Below, piece after piece: positions 35,080 through 43,187 of a DNA stretch of 64,000 nt. The DNA comes from Agrobacterium tumefaciens_K (GTDB lineage: Bacteria > Pseudomonadota > Alphaproteobacteria > Rhizobiales > Rhizobiaceae). The position numbers and the translations under genes are program-made. The stretch lies in NCBI RefSeq assembly GCF_031801495.1, contig NZ_JAOEGC010000002.1, positions 682,001-746,000 on the forward strand, read 5' to 3'. The notes beneath the pieces were generated by a model that saw only the letters and a program-made list of their open reading frames with translations, did no database searches and was not told the origin of the DNA. The first letter of the stretch is position 1; the number at the start of each line of letters is the position of its first letter.

Positions 35080-36444
35080 TTACGCCGTTGCGACGTCACG
35101 GTCATCGAGCGTGTCGATGTCCTTGGCGTTGTTGTAGACGGCTTCATCGAGAATGCCCTCACGCTTGGCGACGATGGTCGGTACAAGCGCCTGGCCCGCG
35201 ACGTTGACCGCCGTGCGGCCCATGTCGAGGATCGGATCGATGGCAAGCAGCAGGCCGACGCCTTCGAGCGGCAGGCCGAGCGTCGAAAGTGTCAGTGTCA
35301 GCATGACCACAGCACCCGTCAGACCGGCGGTTGCCGCCGAGCCGAGCACCGAGACGAAAACGATCAGCACATATTCCTGAATACCGAGCGGCACCTGGAA
35401 GAACTGGGCGATGAAGATTGCCGAAATTGCCGGATAGATGGCCGCGCAGCCGTCCATCTTGGTCGTCGCACCGAGCGGCACCGAGAAAGCTGCGTATTCA
35501 CGCGGTACGCCAAGGCTTTTCTCTGTCACGGTTTCTGTCACGGGCAGGGTGCCGATGGAGGAACGCGAAACGAAGGCGAGCTGGATGGCCGGCCATGCTC
35601 CGGCAAAGAAGCGCGACGGTTTCAGGCCATGGGCGATGAGCAGGGCGGGATAAACCACGAAAAGTACCAGCGCCAGCCCGATGTAGACTGCCGCCGCATA
35701 CCAGCCGAGCTGGGAGAGCGTCGTCCAGCCGTACTGGTCGACGGCGCGGCCAAGCAGACCGATCGTGCCGATGGGCGTCAGGCGGATGACCCACCACAGG
35801 ATCTTGCGCACGATGGCGAGGAGCGACTGGTTGAACGCCAGAAACGGCTCTGCCGACTTGCCAGCCTTGAGCGCCGCAACGCCGAAGGCAATCGATACGA
35901 CGAGAAGCTGCAGCACGTTGAAGTTCAGCGAGGTGCTGGCGGAACCGTTGTTGAGCCTGGTCGAGGCTTCAAGGCCGAACACGTTTGCTGGGACCAACCC
36001 CTTGAGGAAATCGAGCCAGGAACCGGTGGAGGACGGCGCAGCCGCCGCTGTGTTCGCAATGGCCGTGTTCAGGCCGGGCTGGATGATGAGGCCGAGTGCG
36101 ATGCCGATGACCACGGAAATCAGCGCCGTGATGGCGAACCACAACAAGGTCTGCCACACGAGCTTCGCGGCATTGCTGAGATTCTTCAGATTGGCGATCG
36201 ATGCGACGATGGCGGTGAAGATCAGCGGCGGAACGAGGGCGCGCAGAAGCTGCACGAAAATGCTGCCGATGGTCTGAAGCGTCACGGATAGCCAGTTCTG
36301 GCTGCCTGCGGCGTCCGGGCCGATATTGCGTGCAAGAAGCCCGAGCAACAGGCCGACGACCATGGCGCTCAGCACCTGGAAGCCGAAGTTGCGATAAAAG
36401 GGTTTCGACCCCGAGGGGCGGGAAGGCGACGTTGCCTGTGACAT
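35080..36444 (-). CDS. Dicarboxylate/amino acid:cation symporter (DAACS family)
   Basis: A 454-residue sodium- or proton-coupled transporter of the GltP/DctA/TcyP fold. There are about eight membrane helices plus re-entrant loops. The family segments are SRSSIGTLPVTETV (serine-rich hairpin), VPLGATTKMDGCA and GLPLEGVGLLLAIDPILDMGRTAVNVAGQ. The substrate is not certain: members carry C4-dicarboxylates, glutamate, serine or cystine. The start at 36444 gives MSQATSPSRPSGSKP. It forms a single-gene unit. Confidence 0.9.
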   Translation of the reverse strand: MSQATSPSRPSGSKPFYRNFGFQVLSAMVVGLLLGLLARNIGPDAAGSQNWLSVTLQTIGSIFVQLLRALVPPLIFTAIVASIANLKNLSNAAKLVWQTLLWFAITALISVVIGIALGLIIQPGLNTAIANTAAAAPSSTGSWLDFLKGLVPANVFGLEASTRLNNGSASTSLNFNVLQLLVVSIAFGVAALKAGKSAEPFLAFNQSLLAIVRKILWWVIRLTPIGTIGLLGRAVDQYGWTTLSQLGWYAAAVYIGLALVLFVVYPALLIAHGLKPSRFFAGAWPAIQLAFVSRSSIGTLPVTETVTEKSLGVPREYAAFSVPLGATTKMDGCAAIYPAISAIFIAQFFQVPLGIQEYVLIVFVSVLGSAATAGLTGAVVMLTLTLSTLGLPLEGVGLLLAIDPILDMGRTAVNVAGQALVPTIVAKREGILDEAVYNNAKDIDTLDDRDVATA

Positions 36445-36788
36445 GATACGTCTCTTTTTTGTGCGGGAAATCGAGAATGTTGCACTTTTAGCATGCAATG
36501 TCTGGGAAGGGCTGGAGAATATGTGAAATCCAGCATCAATTAAGACATGAACTTGCGTAGTATCGGCGCCGATGGTGCATTATTCCCGCTAACGTCGAGT
36601 TTCTGGAAAGATGTTGCGCTCGTCCGGGCGGGTGCTCATTCGCCCGCAGATCGCGCCTGTCCTTTGTTTTCCTCGCCGCAAATCCGGTTTATGACATCAT
36701 ATGCAGGTGATTCTTTCGCCCACACCACGCTCCGGACCCTGACCGGGTCTTGATCCTAGGCCATGCGATTATACGGATATCCGCTTTC
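36445..36788. other. Non-coding gap between divergent symporter and DUF1499 genes
   Basis: These 344 bases should hold both divergent promoters. A small plus-strand frame at 36547 has no ribosome site or recognisable protein and was not called. GGCGGGTGCTCATTCGCCCGC near 36630 can form a short hairpin. Nothing else stands out. Confidence 0.5.
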
Positions 36789-37709
36789 ATGACTGTGCGT
36801 TTCGTCCGGCCTGTTTCCTTCGCCGCTTATCTGTCTCGTTATCTCGGTTTTGCCGCGCTGGCGCTTTTTCTCATCGCTGTCGGCCTGCATCGCTTCGGGC
36901 CGCTGACGACGCCCGACCTTGTGGGTTTGCTGCTGATCTCGGCCGGTATCGCTGCCCTTGCCGTTCTTCTGGCTCTGATCGGGCTTGAACGCCTCTGGAC
37001 GAAAGGCTCGCGGGGTGGTCTTTGGGCGCTTTCGGCGCTGATTTTTTCTGGCCTGCCGCTCGGCGTTGTCGGTTATGGCGCCTTTCTCTACTGGCAACAG
37101 CCGAAGATTTACGACGTTTCGACTGACCTGACGGAGACGCCGGAATGGCTGGTTCCGCCCGTGGCGAACCAGCAGTGGCTGGTTCGTCCCACCGTCCTCG
37201 CCGCGGAAGATCGCGCCGCGCAGTCAAAGGCCTATGCCAGCCTTGCCGGACGCCGTTATGAGGGCGCCATCGACCGTATCTACGCAGCCGCCAAGAAAAC
37301 GGCGAGCGCCCAGAAAATCCGCATTACGCATACCAGGGGGGTGATCGGCGCACCCACCGAACCCTCCATCGGGGTGCCCGAGCAGGACCGGACGCCGCCC
37401 ACGGAAGACACGCCGCTGGACGATCTGCCGTCCACGGTGCCGGTGCCGCTGGCCCGGCCGGCAGATGCCCCGCTTCCCGCATATTTCAGCGGAAACGGGA
37501 TCGTGTCGATGCAGGGGGAGACGCGCACGCTCGTCTGGGGTTTGCGCTTCGACATTCTGATCCGCCTCAAGGAGGAGGCGGAAACGACGGTTGTCGATAT
37601 CCGTGTGGCATCACGTTATGGACCGCACGATCTCGGCATGGGTGCGGATATAGCCGAAGCCTTCCTCGACGCGCTGGATGCGGAAATGCAGGGCCTGAAC
37701 GACAGCTGA
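36789..37709 (+). CDS. DUF1499 domain membrane protein
   Basis: A 306-residue protein with three N-terminal hydrophobic segments (about residues 17-35, 42-65 and 77-100) followed by a soluble DUF1499 domain (YDVSTDLTETPEWLVPP near the start, VDIRVASRYGPHDLGMGADIAEAFLDAL near the end). An insert rich in proline and threonine (about 190-230) splits the domain. The family function is unknown. The ATG at 36789 is preferred, and a TTG at 36750 is possible. Confidence 0.84.
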   Translation: MTVRFVRPVSFAAYLSRYLGFAALALFLIAVGLHRFGPLTTPDLVGLLLISAGIAALAVLLALIGLERLWTKGSRGGLWALSALIFSGLPLGVVGYGAFLYWQQPKIYDVSTDLTETPEWLVPPVANQQWLVRPTVLAAEDRAAQSKAYASLAGRRYEGAIDRIYAAAKKTASAQKIRITHTRGVIGAPTEPSIGVPEQDRTPPTEDTPLDDLPSTVPVPLARPADAPLPAYFSGNGIVSMQGETRTLVWGLRFDILIRLKEEAETTVVDIRVASRYGPHDLGMGADIAEAFLDALDAEMQGLNDS

Positions 37710-37809
37710 TGCGCTGAAGGTCGCGTGGCGGTTGAACATGTGGTTGTCGTCGAAATCATCCGGGCGAGTGTGAGATGAGCGCCTGAGCAAAGTCCTCACC
37801 TGATTACAG

Positions 37810-38718
37810 TCACGCCGGGAAATATTCGCCCAGCAGGGAGGGCGGGCCGTCCGTCTGGACCTGACCCTTTTCGATCAGGTCCTCGATATGGGCAAGAACG
37901 GAAAGGGCAGCTGCGCCGTGAAGGCGCTTGTCGGTGCTGGCATAGATCACCTTAACCATGTCGGCGATAAACCGGTCGCCATCCTTGATACGCTTGAGAA
38001 CGGCTTTTTCACGCATGCGGCGATGGGCGCGAAGGCCGCGCATGAAGGGCGCAGGTTCCCGGACCGGTCCGCCGTGGCCGGGCAGGAACAGCCGGTCGTC
38101 ACGCTCCAGAAGCCGCTCGAGCGATTTCATGTAGTCGCTCATCGCTCCATCCGGCGGGGCGACGATGGTGGTGGCCCATGCCATTACATGATCTGCGGAA
38201 AAGACGATGCCGCTCCCTTCAAGCGCGAAGGCCGCATGGTTGGCGGTGTGGCCGGGTGTGTGCAGGGCAGTCATTCGCCAGCCGTCGCCTGAAAGGCTCT
38301 CGCCGTCACCAAGCGCGATATCCGGCACGAAGCCCGTATCCGAGCTTTCCGCAAAGGGGTTCGTTTCACCTTCGTGCAGCGGGCGGGCGGAACGGTGCGG
38401 CCCTTCCGCAACCGTCAGCGCGCCGGTCGCCTCCTTCAAGCGCCTTGCCAGCGGCGAGTGGTCGCGATGCGTGTGGCTGACGAAGATATGCGTCACCTCA
38501 CGTCCTTTAAACGCCGCCATCAGCGCCTGGAAATGGGCCTCGTCTTCCGGGCCGGGATCGATCACGGCCACCGAACGATCACCGACGATATAGCTGTTCG
38601 TGCCATGAAAGGTGAAGGCGGAAGGATTGTTGACGGTCATGCGCTGGATGCCGGAAGCGACAGGCACGGCCTCGCCATAGGCAGGCTGGAAATCGAGATC
38701 GAATGCCGGGTCCGCCAT
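37810..38718 (-). CDS. MBL-fold metallo-hydrolase (LACTB2-like)
   Basis: A 302-residue metallo-beta-lactamase fold hydrolase. The metal motif is SHTHRDHSP (H82, H84, D86, H87), with further ligands in LHTPGHTANH and the AWATTIVAPPDG loop following FSADHVM. A C-terminal winged-helix-like tail (ADMVKVIYASTDKRLHGAAALSVLAHIEDL) matches the LACTB2/ribonuclease-like subgroup. The substrate is not known. The start at 38718 follows an ideal AGGAGG site, which rejects the longer upstream frame. Confidence 0.9.
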   Translation of the reverse strand: MADPAFDLDFQPAYGEAVPVASGIQRMTVNNPSAFTFHGTNSYIVGDRSVAVIDPGPEDEAHFQALMAAFKGREVTHIFVSHTHRDHSPLARRLKEATGALTVAEGPHRSARPLHEGETNPFAESSDTGFVPDIALGDGESLSGDGWRMTALHTPGHTANHAAFALEGSGIVFSADHVMAWATTIVAPPDGAMSDYMKSLERLLERDDRLFLPGHGGPVREPAPFMRGLRAHRRMREKAVLKRIKDGDRFIADMVKVIYASTDKRLHGAAALSVLAHIEDLIEKGQVQTDGPPSLLGEYFPA

Positions 38719-38921
38719 CGAGACCTCCTGAAATAATGCCATGCCCAAAGGGAGCCGCGGCCGCACCGCACAATCACCACGACCTAACATGCGATCTCCG
38801 CCACGGCATCCAAAAAGCTTGGATTTTGTAAAAAAATAACCAGAAAGGTGATTGCCGCTGCCGCCCGGCTTTGATAATCAGGCGCGGTTCGGACAGAGGC
38901 GCTTCGCCATCACTGTCCTGT

Positions 38922-38996
38922 TGGGGCGTCGCCAAGCGGTAAGGCACCGGTTTTTGGTACCGGCATTCCCAGGTTCGAATCCTGGCGCCCCAGCCA
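38922..38996 (+). tRNA. tRNA-Gln (anticodon TTG)
   Basis: The cloverleaf folds with acceptor TGGGGCG/CGCCCCA, anticodon stem CCGGT/ACCGG and loop TTTTGGT giving anticodon TTG. The T arm is CCAGG-TTCGAAT-CCTGG. The 3' CCA is encoded (38994-38996). A gene of different base composition follows within 140 bases. Confidence 0.95.
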
Positions 38997-39132
38997 TTTT
39001 CGCTTTAACGAATAAGATTAGACGCTTGAGGACGTGGGGTGGGATGTTTTCCTTCTTACCTTTGGTTATCCTTAATACCATAGAGCTTTGTGGCACCTAA
39101 AAGGCCACGTAACGGACAGAGCAGTTTGTCCG

Positions 39133-39882
39133 CTAGTCGGTAACAGCACTCATAAATTTGATGCCGAAATCGGTTAACCGAAGTTCCTTGAAGACGCGAA
39201 CACCAGTTTGTGGATTATTTGTACCATTCTTAAAAAGAGGTTCTTGATTTGCGCTGTCGTAAAAAGCGGTCAGCCCTAGAGCGTACAAGTGTTGTCCATA
39301 AAACCCGATATTTTCTGGAAAAGATAAATCTTCACGGGGAATTTCATCAATCTCAATATGCTGTCCAGTGAAAATCTTCTTGTAGGCATCATAATCGTGT
39401 GTGAATTGCTGGCGAAATGATCTCCCAGTCTTCAACCTGTTCCACATGGCGCACAGTAGTAAAGCTTCGTCGGACGATATTTGCTTAATGAGCAACGGAA
39501 AAGCCGGATGTGCATTCTGGACACGTTCGCTGTTCATGCTTGAGCTAAGCAGTCGAGAAAACATCTCGTCAATTGGTGTGCCTTCAGGTTCATATCGCAC
39601 ACCTTCAAAGATCGGTCCGAGAATCTGGGGTGGTGGTGCTATACGTTGTTCTTTCGGCACACGACGAAGCGAGTTGTCTATGTATCGCCTCAAGCGATCT
39701 TGGAGAGCCGCCGTTAGTTGAAATGGCGCTAGAACGAGATGAAGCGTTTTAGTTAGGTCTTCGATGACCGACCCGATTTGCTTTGCTCCAGGCTGTCCTG
39801 CGTCTTCATAAATCTCTTTGACTGGAATTTGCTTTGCAACTTCTGTCGCTATTGCCGTTGCGAGGTCCGTCGATTCCGCCAT
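39133..39882 (-). CDS. DUF4393 (Abi-alpha-like) protein, low-GC gene beside tRNA-Gln
   Basis: A 249-residue soluble protein. The middle matches the DUF4393 family, related to the Abi-alpha abortive-infection domain: DLTKTLHLVLAPFQLTAALQ, PPPQILGPIFEGVRY, IDEMFSRLLSSSMN and NAHPAFPLLIKQISSDEALLL. The gene is visibly richer in A and T than its neighbours and stands alone beside a tRNA gene, both signs of acquisition. A TATAAT element lies about 30 bases upstream of its ATG on the minus strand. A phage-defence role is possible from the family name but not shown. Confidence 0.75.
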   Translation of the reverse strand: MAESTDLATAIATEVAKQIPVKEIYEDAGQPGAKQIGSVIEDLTKTLHLVLAPFQLTAALQDRLRRYIDNSLRRVPKEQRIAPPPQILGPIFEGVRYEPEGTPIDEMFSRLLSSSMNSERVQNAHPAFPLLIKQISSDEALLLCAMWNRLKTGRSFRQQFTHDYDAYKKIFTGQHIEIDEIPREDLSFPENIGFYGQHLYALGLTAFYDSANQEPLFKNGTNNPQTGVRVFKELRLTDFGIKFMSAVTD

Positions 39883-39921
39883 GCGCTAATCCCTTTGATT
39901 CGGCCTGACGTATTATATCGC

Positions 39922-39962
39922 TAAACAAAAACGCCGCGCACTCATCGAATGCGCGACGTTTT
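39922..39962 (-). terminator. Rho-independent terminator after mqo
   Basis: On the minus strand AAAACGTCGCGCA pairs with TGCGCGGCGTTTT over 13 positions with one G-U pair, followed by TTTGTTT. It also insulates the DUF4393 gene downstream. Confidence 0.85.
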
Positions 39963-39991
39963 CATGTTGTTCTCTCAGTCGATAGAACGCC

Positions 39992-41704
39992 TTACAGCGC
40001 GATATCGGGAACCTTCTTCGCCGGTTCGCCAGCTGGAACGGTCGTGGTGGAGTTCAGCGCGTCGCGGTTGATCTGCGGCGGGGTGGGCAGCTGCAGCTGC
40101 TCGGCGGTGTAGGCCCATTCCTGCTGCACCATGTCGGCGGAATCGTTCAGCTTTGTGCCGTAGCTCGGAACGATCTGGCGAATCTTCGCCTGCCACTCGG
40201 GCGTTGCCACCTTGTCCTTGAAGACTTTTTCCAGAACGTTGAGCATGATCGGCGCGGCGGTCGAAGCACCCGGCGATGCGCCGAGCAGACCGGCAATGCT
40301 GCCGTCCTTCGAGGCAACGATTTCCGTGCCGAGTTTCAGCACGCCGCCCTTGTCGGCATCGCGCTTGATGATCTGCACGCGCTGACCGGCCTGCCACAGG
40401 CGCCAGTCGTCCTGTTTGGCGTTCGGGAAATATTCCTGCAACGCCGCGAAACGGTCGTCGTCGGACATCATCAACTGGCCCGCGAGGTATTCCACCAGCG
40501 GGTATTCATCTACGCCGACGCGCACCATCGGCCAGGCATTGCTGGTCGTGACCGAGGAAACGAGGTCGAAATAGGAGCCGTTCTTGAGGAACTTCGTCGA
40601 GAAGGTCGCGAACGGGCCGAACAGGATGACGCGCTTGCCGCCGATGACGCGGGTATCGAGATGCGGAACGGACATGGGCGGGGAACCGACCGATGCCTTG
40701 CCATAGGCTTTCGCCAGATGCTGCATCGTGATGTCGGGGTTCTCATTGACGAGGAAGGAGCCGCCGACCGGGAAGCCCGCATAGTCGTCGCTTTCCGGAA
40801 TGCCGGACATCTGCAACAGGTGCAGCGCGCCGCCGCCTGCGCCGATGAAGACAAACTTGGCGTCGACGGTTTCCTCGCTCGAATCCTTCAGGTTCGTATA
40901 GGTCACGCGCCAGCTGCCATCCGCATTGCGCTGGATGTCGGCGACTTCGCTGTTGAGCTTCAGGTCGAAGTTGGGCTGGCTTTGCAGATGCGCGGCGAAC
41001 TGGCGGGTGATTTCGCCGAATTCCAAATCCGTGCCAAGCGGCGACCAGGTTGCTGCGATCTTCTGGGAAGGATCGCGGCCTTCCATCATCAGCGGCACCC
41101 ACTTCTTGATCTGTTCCGGATCGGTGGAGAATTCCATGCCGGCGAACAGCGGGCTTGCCTTCAGCGCTTCATAGCGCTTCTCGAGATAGGCGATGTTTTC
41201 ATCGCCCCAGACGAAGCTCATGTGCGGCGTGTGGTTGATGAAGGAGCGCGGGTTCTTCAGAACGCCGTTCTTCACCTGCCATGCCCAGAACTGGCGCGAG
41301 ATCTGGAACGACTCGTTGATGGCGATGGCTTGCGTGATCTTGACGTTGCCGTTGGCGTCTTCCGGCGTGTAGTTGAGTTCTGCGAGCGCGGAGTGGCCGG
41401 TGCCTGCATTGTTCCAGCCGTTGGAGCTTTCGAGTGCGACACCGTCCAGCCGCTCGAGCATCCGGATCGACCAGTTCGGCTCGAGTTCGCGCAGCCAAAC
41501 GCCGAGCGTCGAACTCATGATGCCGCCGCCGATCAGTAGCACATCAACCTTCTGGGGCGCGCTGTTGGCCAGCACCGCAGAGGACGGCAGTGCAGCCGCG
41601 GCAATGCCAGCCAGCGCGGTGCCGAGAACCTGTCTGCGGTTCATGGGAAGCGAATTTTGGGAAAAATCGGTCGTCAGGGATTTGTCTTGATCGATGGGAG
41701 TCAT
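39992..41704 (-). CDS. mqo: Malate:quinone oxidoreductase with a Tat-like leader
   Basis: FAD-dependent, membrane-associated enzyme oxidising malate to oxaloacetate and passing electrons to quinone. The 570-residue protein has the FAD-binding VDVLLIGGGIMSSTLGVWL at about residues 54-72 and the family segments SSNGWNNAGTGHSAL, NESFQISRQFWAW and GASPGASTAAPIML. The start at 41704 is chosen for an AGGA site six bases upstream. The N-terminal 50 residues carry NRRQVLGTALAGIAAAAL, a twin-arginine-like signal not found in classic Mqo. Confidence 0.92.
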   Translation of the reverse strand: MTPIDQDKSLTTDFSQNSLPMNRRQVLGTALAGIAAAALPSSAVLANSAPQKVDVLLIGGGIMSSTLGVWLRELEPNWSIRMLERLDGVALESSNGWNNAGTGHSALAELNYTPEDANGNVKITQAIAINESFQISRQFWAWQVKNGVLKNPRSFINHTPHMSFVWGDENIAYLEKRYEALKASPLFAGMEFSTDPEQIKKWVPLMMEGRDPSQKIAATWSPLGTDLEFGEITRQFAAHLQSQPNFDLKLNSEVADIQRNADGSWRVTYTNLKDSSEETVDAKFVFIGAGGGALHLLQMSGIPESDDYAGFPVGGSFLVNENPDITMQHLAKAYGKASVGSPPMSVPHLDTRVIGGKRVILFGPFATFSTKFLKNGSYFDLVSSVTTSNAWPMVRVGVDEYPLVEYLAGQLMMSDDDRFAALQEYFPNAKQDDWRLWQAGQRVQIIKRDADKGGVLKLGTEIVASKDGSIAGLLGASPGASTAAPIMLNVLEKVFKDKVATPEWQAKIRQIVPSYGTKLNDSADMVQQEWAYTAEQLQLPTPPQINRDALNSTTTVPAGEPAKKVPDIAL

Positions 41705-42077
41705 GGCCATTCCTGGTTCTTGTTGTGTGTCAAAACACTCCTCCCGCCGGCCCCGTTATAGCAATCGCCAGAGGCGCACAACCGGGTCTGGGCGGCTGCT
41801 GTCAAGCGATTTACCTCCAGATTCAAAGGGGCAAATGGTCGCGGCGTGATTTTTACGCGGCATTTTTTCGCCGTAATCGCAATTATCGGACGAGGGGCGC
41901 GTCATTCAAACGGTTGAAACCGGAGAAGGGGGCAAAACCTGATAAAAGTCAGGAAACAGACCCGCCAAGCGTACCGCGCATGGGTGATATGCGCTCAGCG
42001 GGACGAAAAAAGCTCGTGAAAACGAGAAGGCCCGCCTGTTGATGGGCGGGCCTTTGGCTTTTTTGAGCTTTGTAAAC
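41705..42077. other. Non-coding gap upstream of mqo
   Basis: These 373 bases should hold the mqo promoter (minus strand; a TTGACA hexamer is visible near 41800). On the far side a stem AAGGCCCGCC (42027-42036) with GGCGGGCCTT (42045-42054) ends the 139-residue lipoprotein transcript. The frames present in this gap show no recognisable protein or ribosome site. Confidence 0.5.
42027..42054 (-). terminator. Terminator hairpin after lipoprotein gene at 42.1 kb
   Basis: A perfect 10-base-pair GC-rich stem with an eight-base loop. On the minus strand it is followed by TCTCGTTTTCACGAG, a second small hairpin with a T run. Confidence 0.7.
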
Positions 42078-42497
42078 TCAGTCTGCGGCAAGAAACTCTG
42101 CGCAATAGCTCGGGCCGTTCACGCCGGGACGGTCGGATACCGTGCGGACCGAGGTGATGCGGTAGTCGCTCGAAACGTTCAGCTGCACGGTGCAGGAGAG
42201 GTAGGCCGTGCGGGCGGGCGAAATCTGGCGGCCACGCTTGCCGTCCTTGCCTTCCTCGAACTTTGCCGGAACCGTCGCCTTCTTGTAGCCGCCGCGCCAG
42301 TTGTAGATTGTGGCGCTGCCAGCTTCGGTGTCGCTCAGTGGCGGGCCGAATTTTGCGAAGAAAACGCCGGCCGACTGGCCGACCCACCGGCTTTCAACGG
42401 GGCTCTTCTGGGTGAAGGAAGGGCCGGAACCTGTCGATGTGGTGCAGGCGGAAAGCGCAATTGCCAGTCCTGCGAGCGTTATGCTGCGAAAATACAT
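42078..42497 (-). CDS. Hypothetical lipoprotein
   Basis: A 139-residue lipoprotein with signal MYFRSITLAGLAIALSAC (lipobox LSAC, C18). The mature region contains WVGQSAGVFFAKFGPPLSDT, YNWRGGYKK and CTVQLNVSSDYRITSVRTV, and two further cysteines occur (in YLSCTVQ and SYCAEF). It resembles small outer-membrane-associated SmpA-like or regulatory lipoproteins, but no family is certain. The ATG at 42497 was chosen because it gives the complete signal peptide, and the longer upstream frame has no signal. Confidence 0.8.
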   Translation of the reverse strand: MYFRSITLAGLAIALSACTTSTGSGPSFTQKSPVESRWVGQSAGVFFAKFGPPLSDTEAGSATIYNWRGGYKKATVPAKFEEGKDGKRGRQISPARTAYLSCTVQLNVSSDYRITSVRTVSDRPGVNGPSYCAEFLAAD

Positions 42498-42763
42498 GGT
42501 GAAATGTCCTTGTGTCCGAGTCCGGGCTTGCTGCCGATCATGCCGTTCCCCTAGCAGATTTGAGGCCGGGGGGCAGGGGTGGCTTGAACCTTGACGAAAA
42601 TTTCCTGCCACAATTGCTTTTTTGTAACGTTCCGTCATCTCAAAAGCTTGCTATCGCGGGCTATGCGCGAAGTACTTCGGCCACCTGCCGGAACTTGTCA
42701 CAAAAAATGCAATATCCCGCTTGTCGAATGCCGGAGGCTGGTCTATAGAAGCGCCGCTGGTCA

Positions 42764-42840
42764 CGGAGTGTAGCGCAGTCTGGTAGCGCACCACGTTCGG
42801 GACGTGGGGGTCGGAGGTTCGAATCCTCTCACTCCGACCA
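42764..42840 (+). tRNA. tRNA-Pro (anticodon CGG)
   Basis: Acceptor CGGAGTG pairs with CACTCCG, the anticodon stem CCACG/CGTGG carries the loop TTCGGGA with anticodon CGG, and the T arm is GGAGG-TTCGAAT-CCTCT. The 3' ACCA end is encoded. Confidence 0.95.
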
Positions 42841-42980
42841 GCTGAAAAGCCAAATAATATAATGGCTTCAAGAAATTCCCGACCACTTCTGCAAATCTCT
42901 CAATTCACGCCACGGCCCGAAGCCGCACTGTTTCGTATCTCCTGCTGATGCGCGTTTCTGCTGCCTCCATCATAAAAACG

Positions 42981-43005
42981 GGAACGCAAGCGCTCGTCAG
43001 TCGTT
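42981..43005 (+). promoter_or_regulatory. Putative EcfG (RpoE2) promoter of a 25-residue microprotein
   Basis: GGAAC (42981-42985) and CGTT (43002-43005) are separated by 16 bases, an exact match to the general stress sigma consensus. The start codon of the microprotein lies 30 bases downstream. Confidence 0.7.
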
Positions 43006-43034
43006 ATTTCTCCAGAACAGCAATGGAGGATAAC

Positions 43035-43112
43035 ATGCTGAAGGGTATTGCACTTTGGGCCATGGGCGTTCCGCTTTTCGTGATCGTTCTGCTTTATATG
43101 TTCGTGTTTTAA
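43035..43112 (+). CDS. 25-residue single-pass membrane microprotein
   Basis: A tiny gene, too short for routine gene finders, encoding MLKGIALWAMGVPLFVIVLL and then YMFVF. It is almost entirely one membrane helix with a lysine near the N-terminus. Support comes from the GGAGGA ribosome site five to ten bases upstream, an EcfG-type promoter and a terminator right after it. Similar very short hydrophobic proteins occur in rhizobial genomes. The function is unknown, and a stress-related membrane role is only an inference from the promoter. Confidence 0.75.
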   Translation: MLKGIALWAMGVPLFVIVLLYMFVF

Positions 43113-43135
43113 GCCGGGTATTGCTGGCAAGCACA

Positions 43136-43174
43136 AAAAAGGCGACTGCCATGAGCAGCCGCCTTTTTGTTTTT
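43136..43174. terminator. Bidirectional terminator between microprotein and cysN
   Basis: AAAAAGGCGACTGC (43136-43149) pairs with GCAGCCGCCTTTTT (43155-43168) with one mismatch and a five-base loop. T runs are present for both directions. Confidence 0.88.
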
Positions 43175-43187
43175 ATGGATTAAGCCC

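Noticed and set aside
36547..36753. A 68-codon plus-strand frame in the symporter/DUF1499 gap
   Set aside because: No ribosome site, no recognisable protein and probable overlap with promoter DNA.
39000..39960. Possible attachment-site repeat of the tRNA-Gln 3' end
   Set aside because: I could not find a second copy of the tRNA end downstream of the DUF4393 gene, and no integrase is present.
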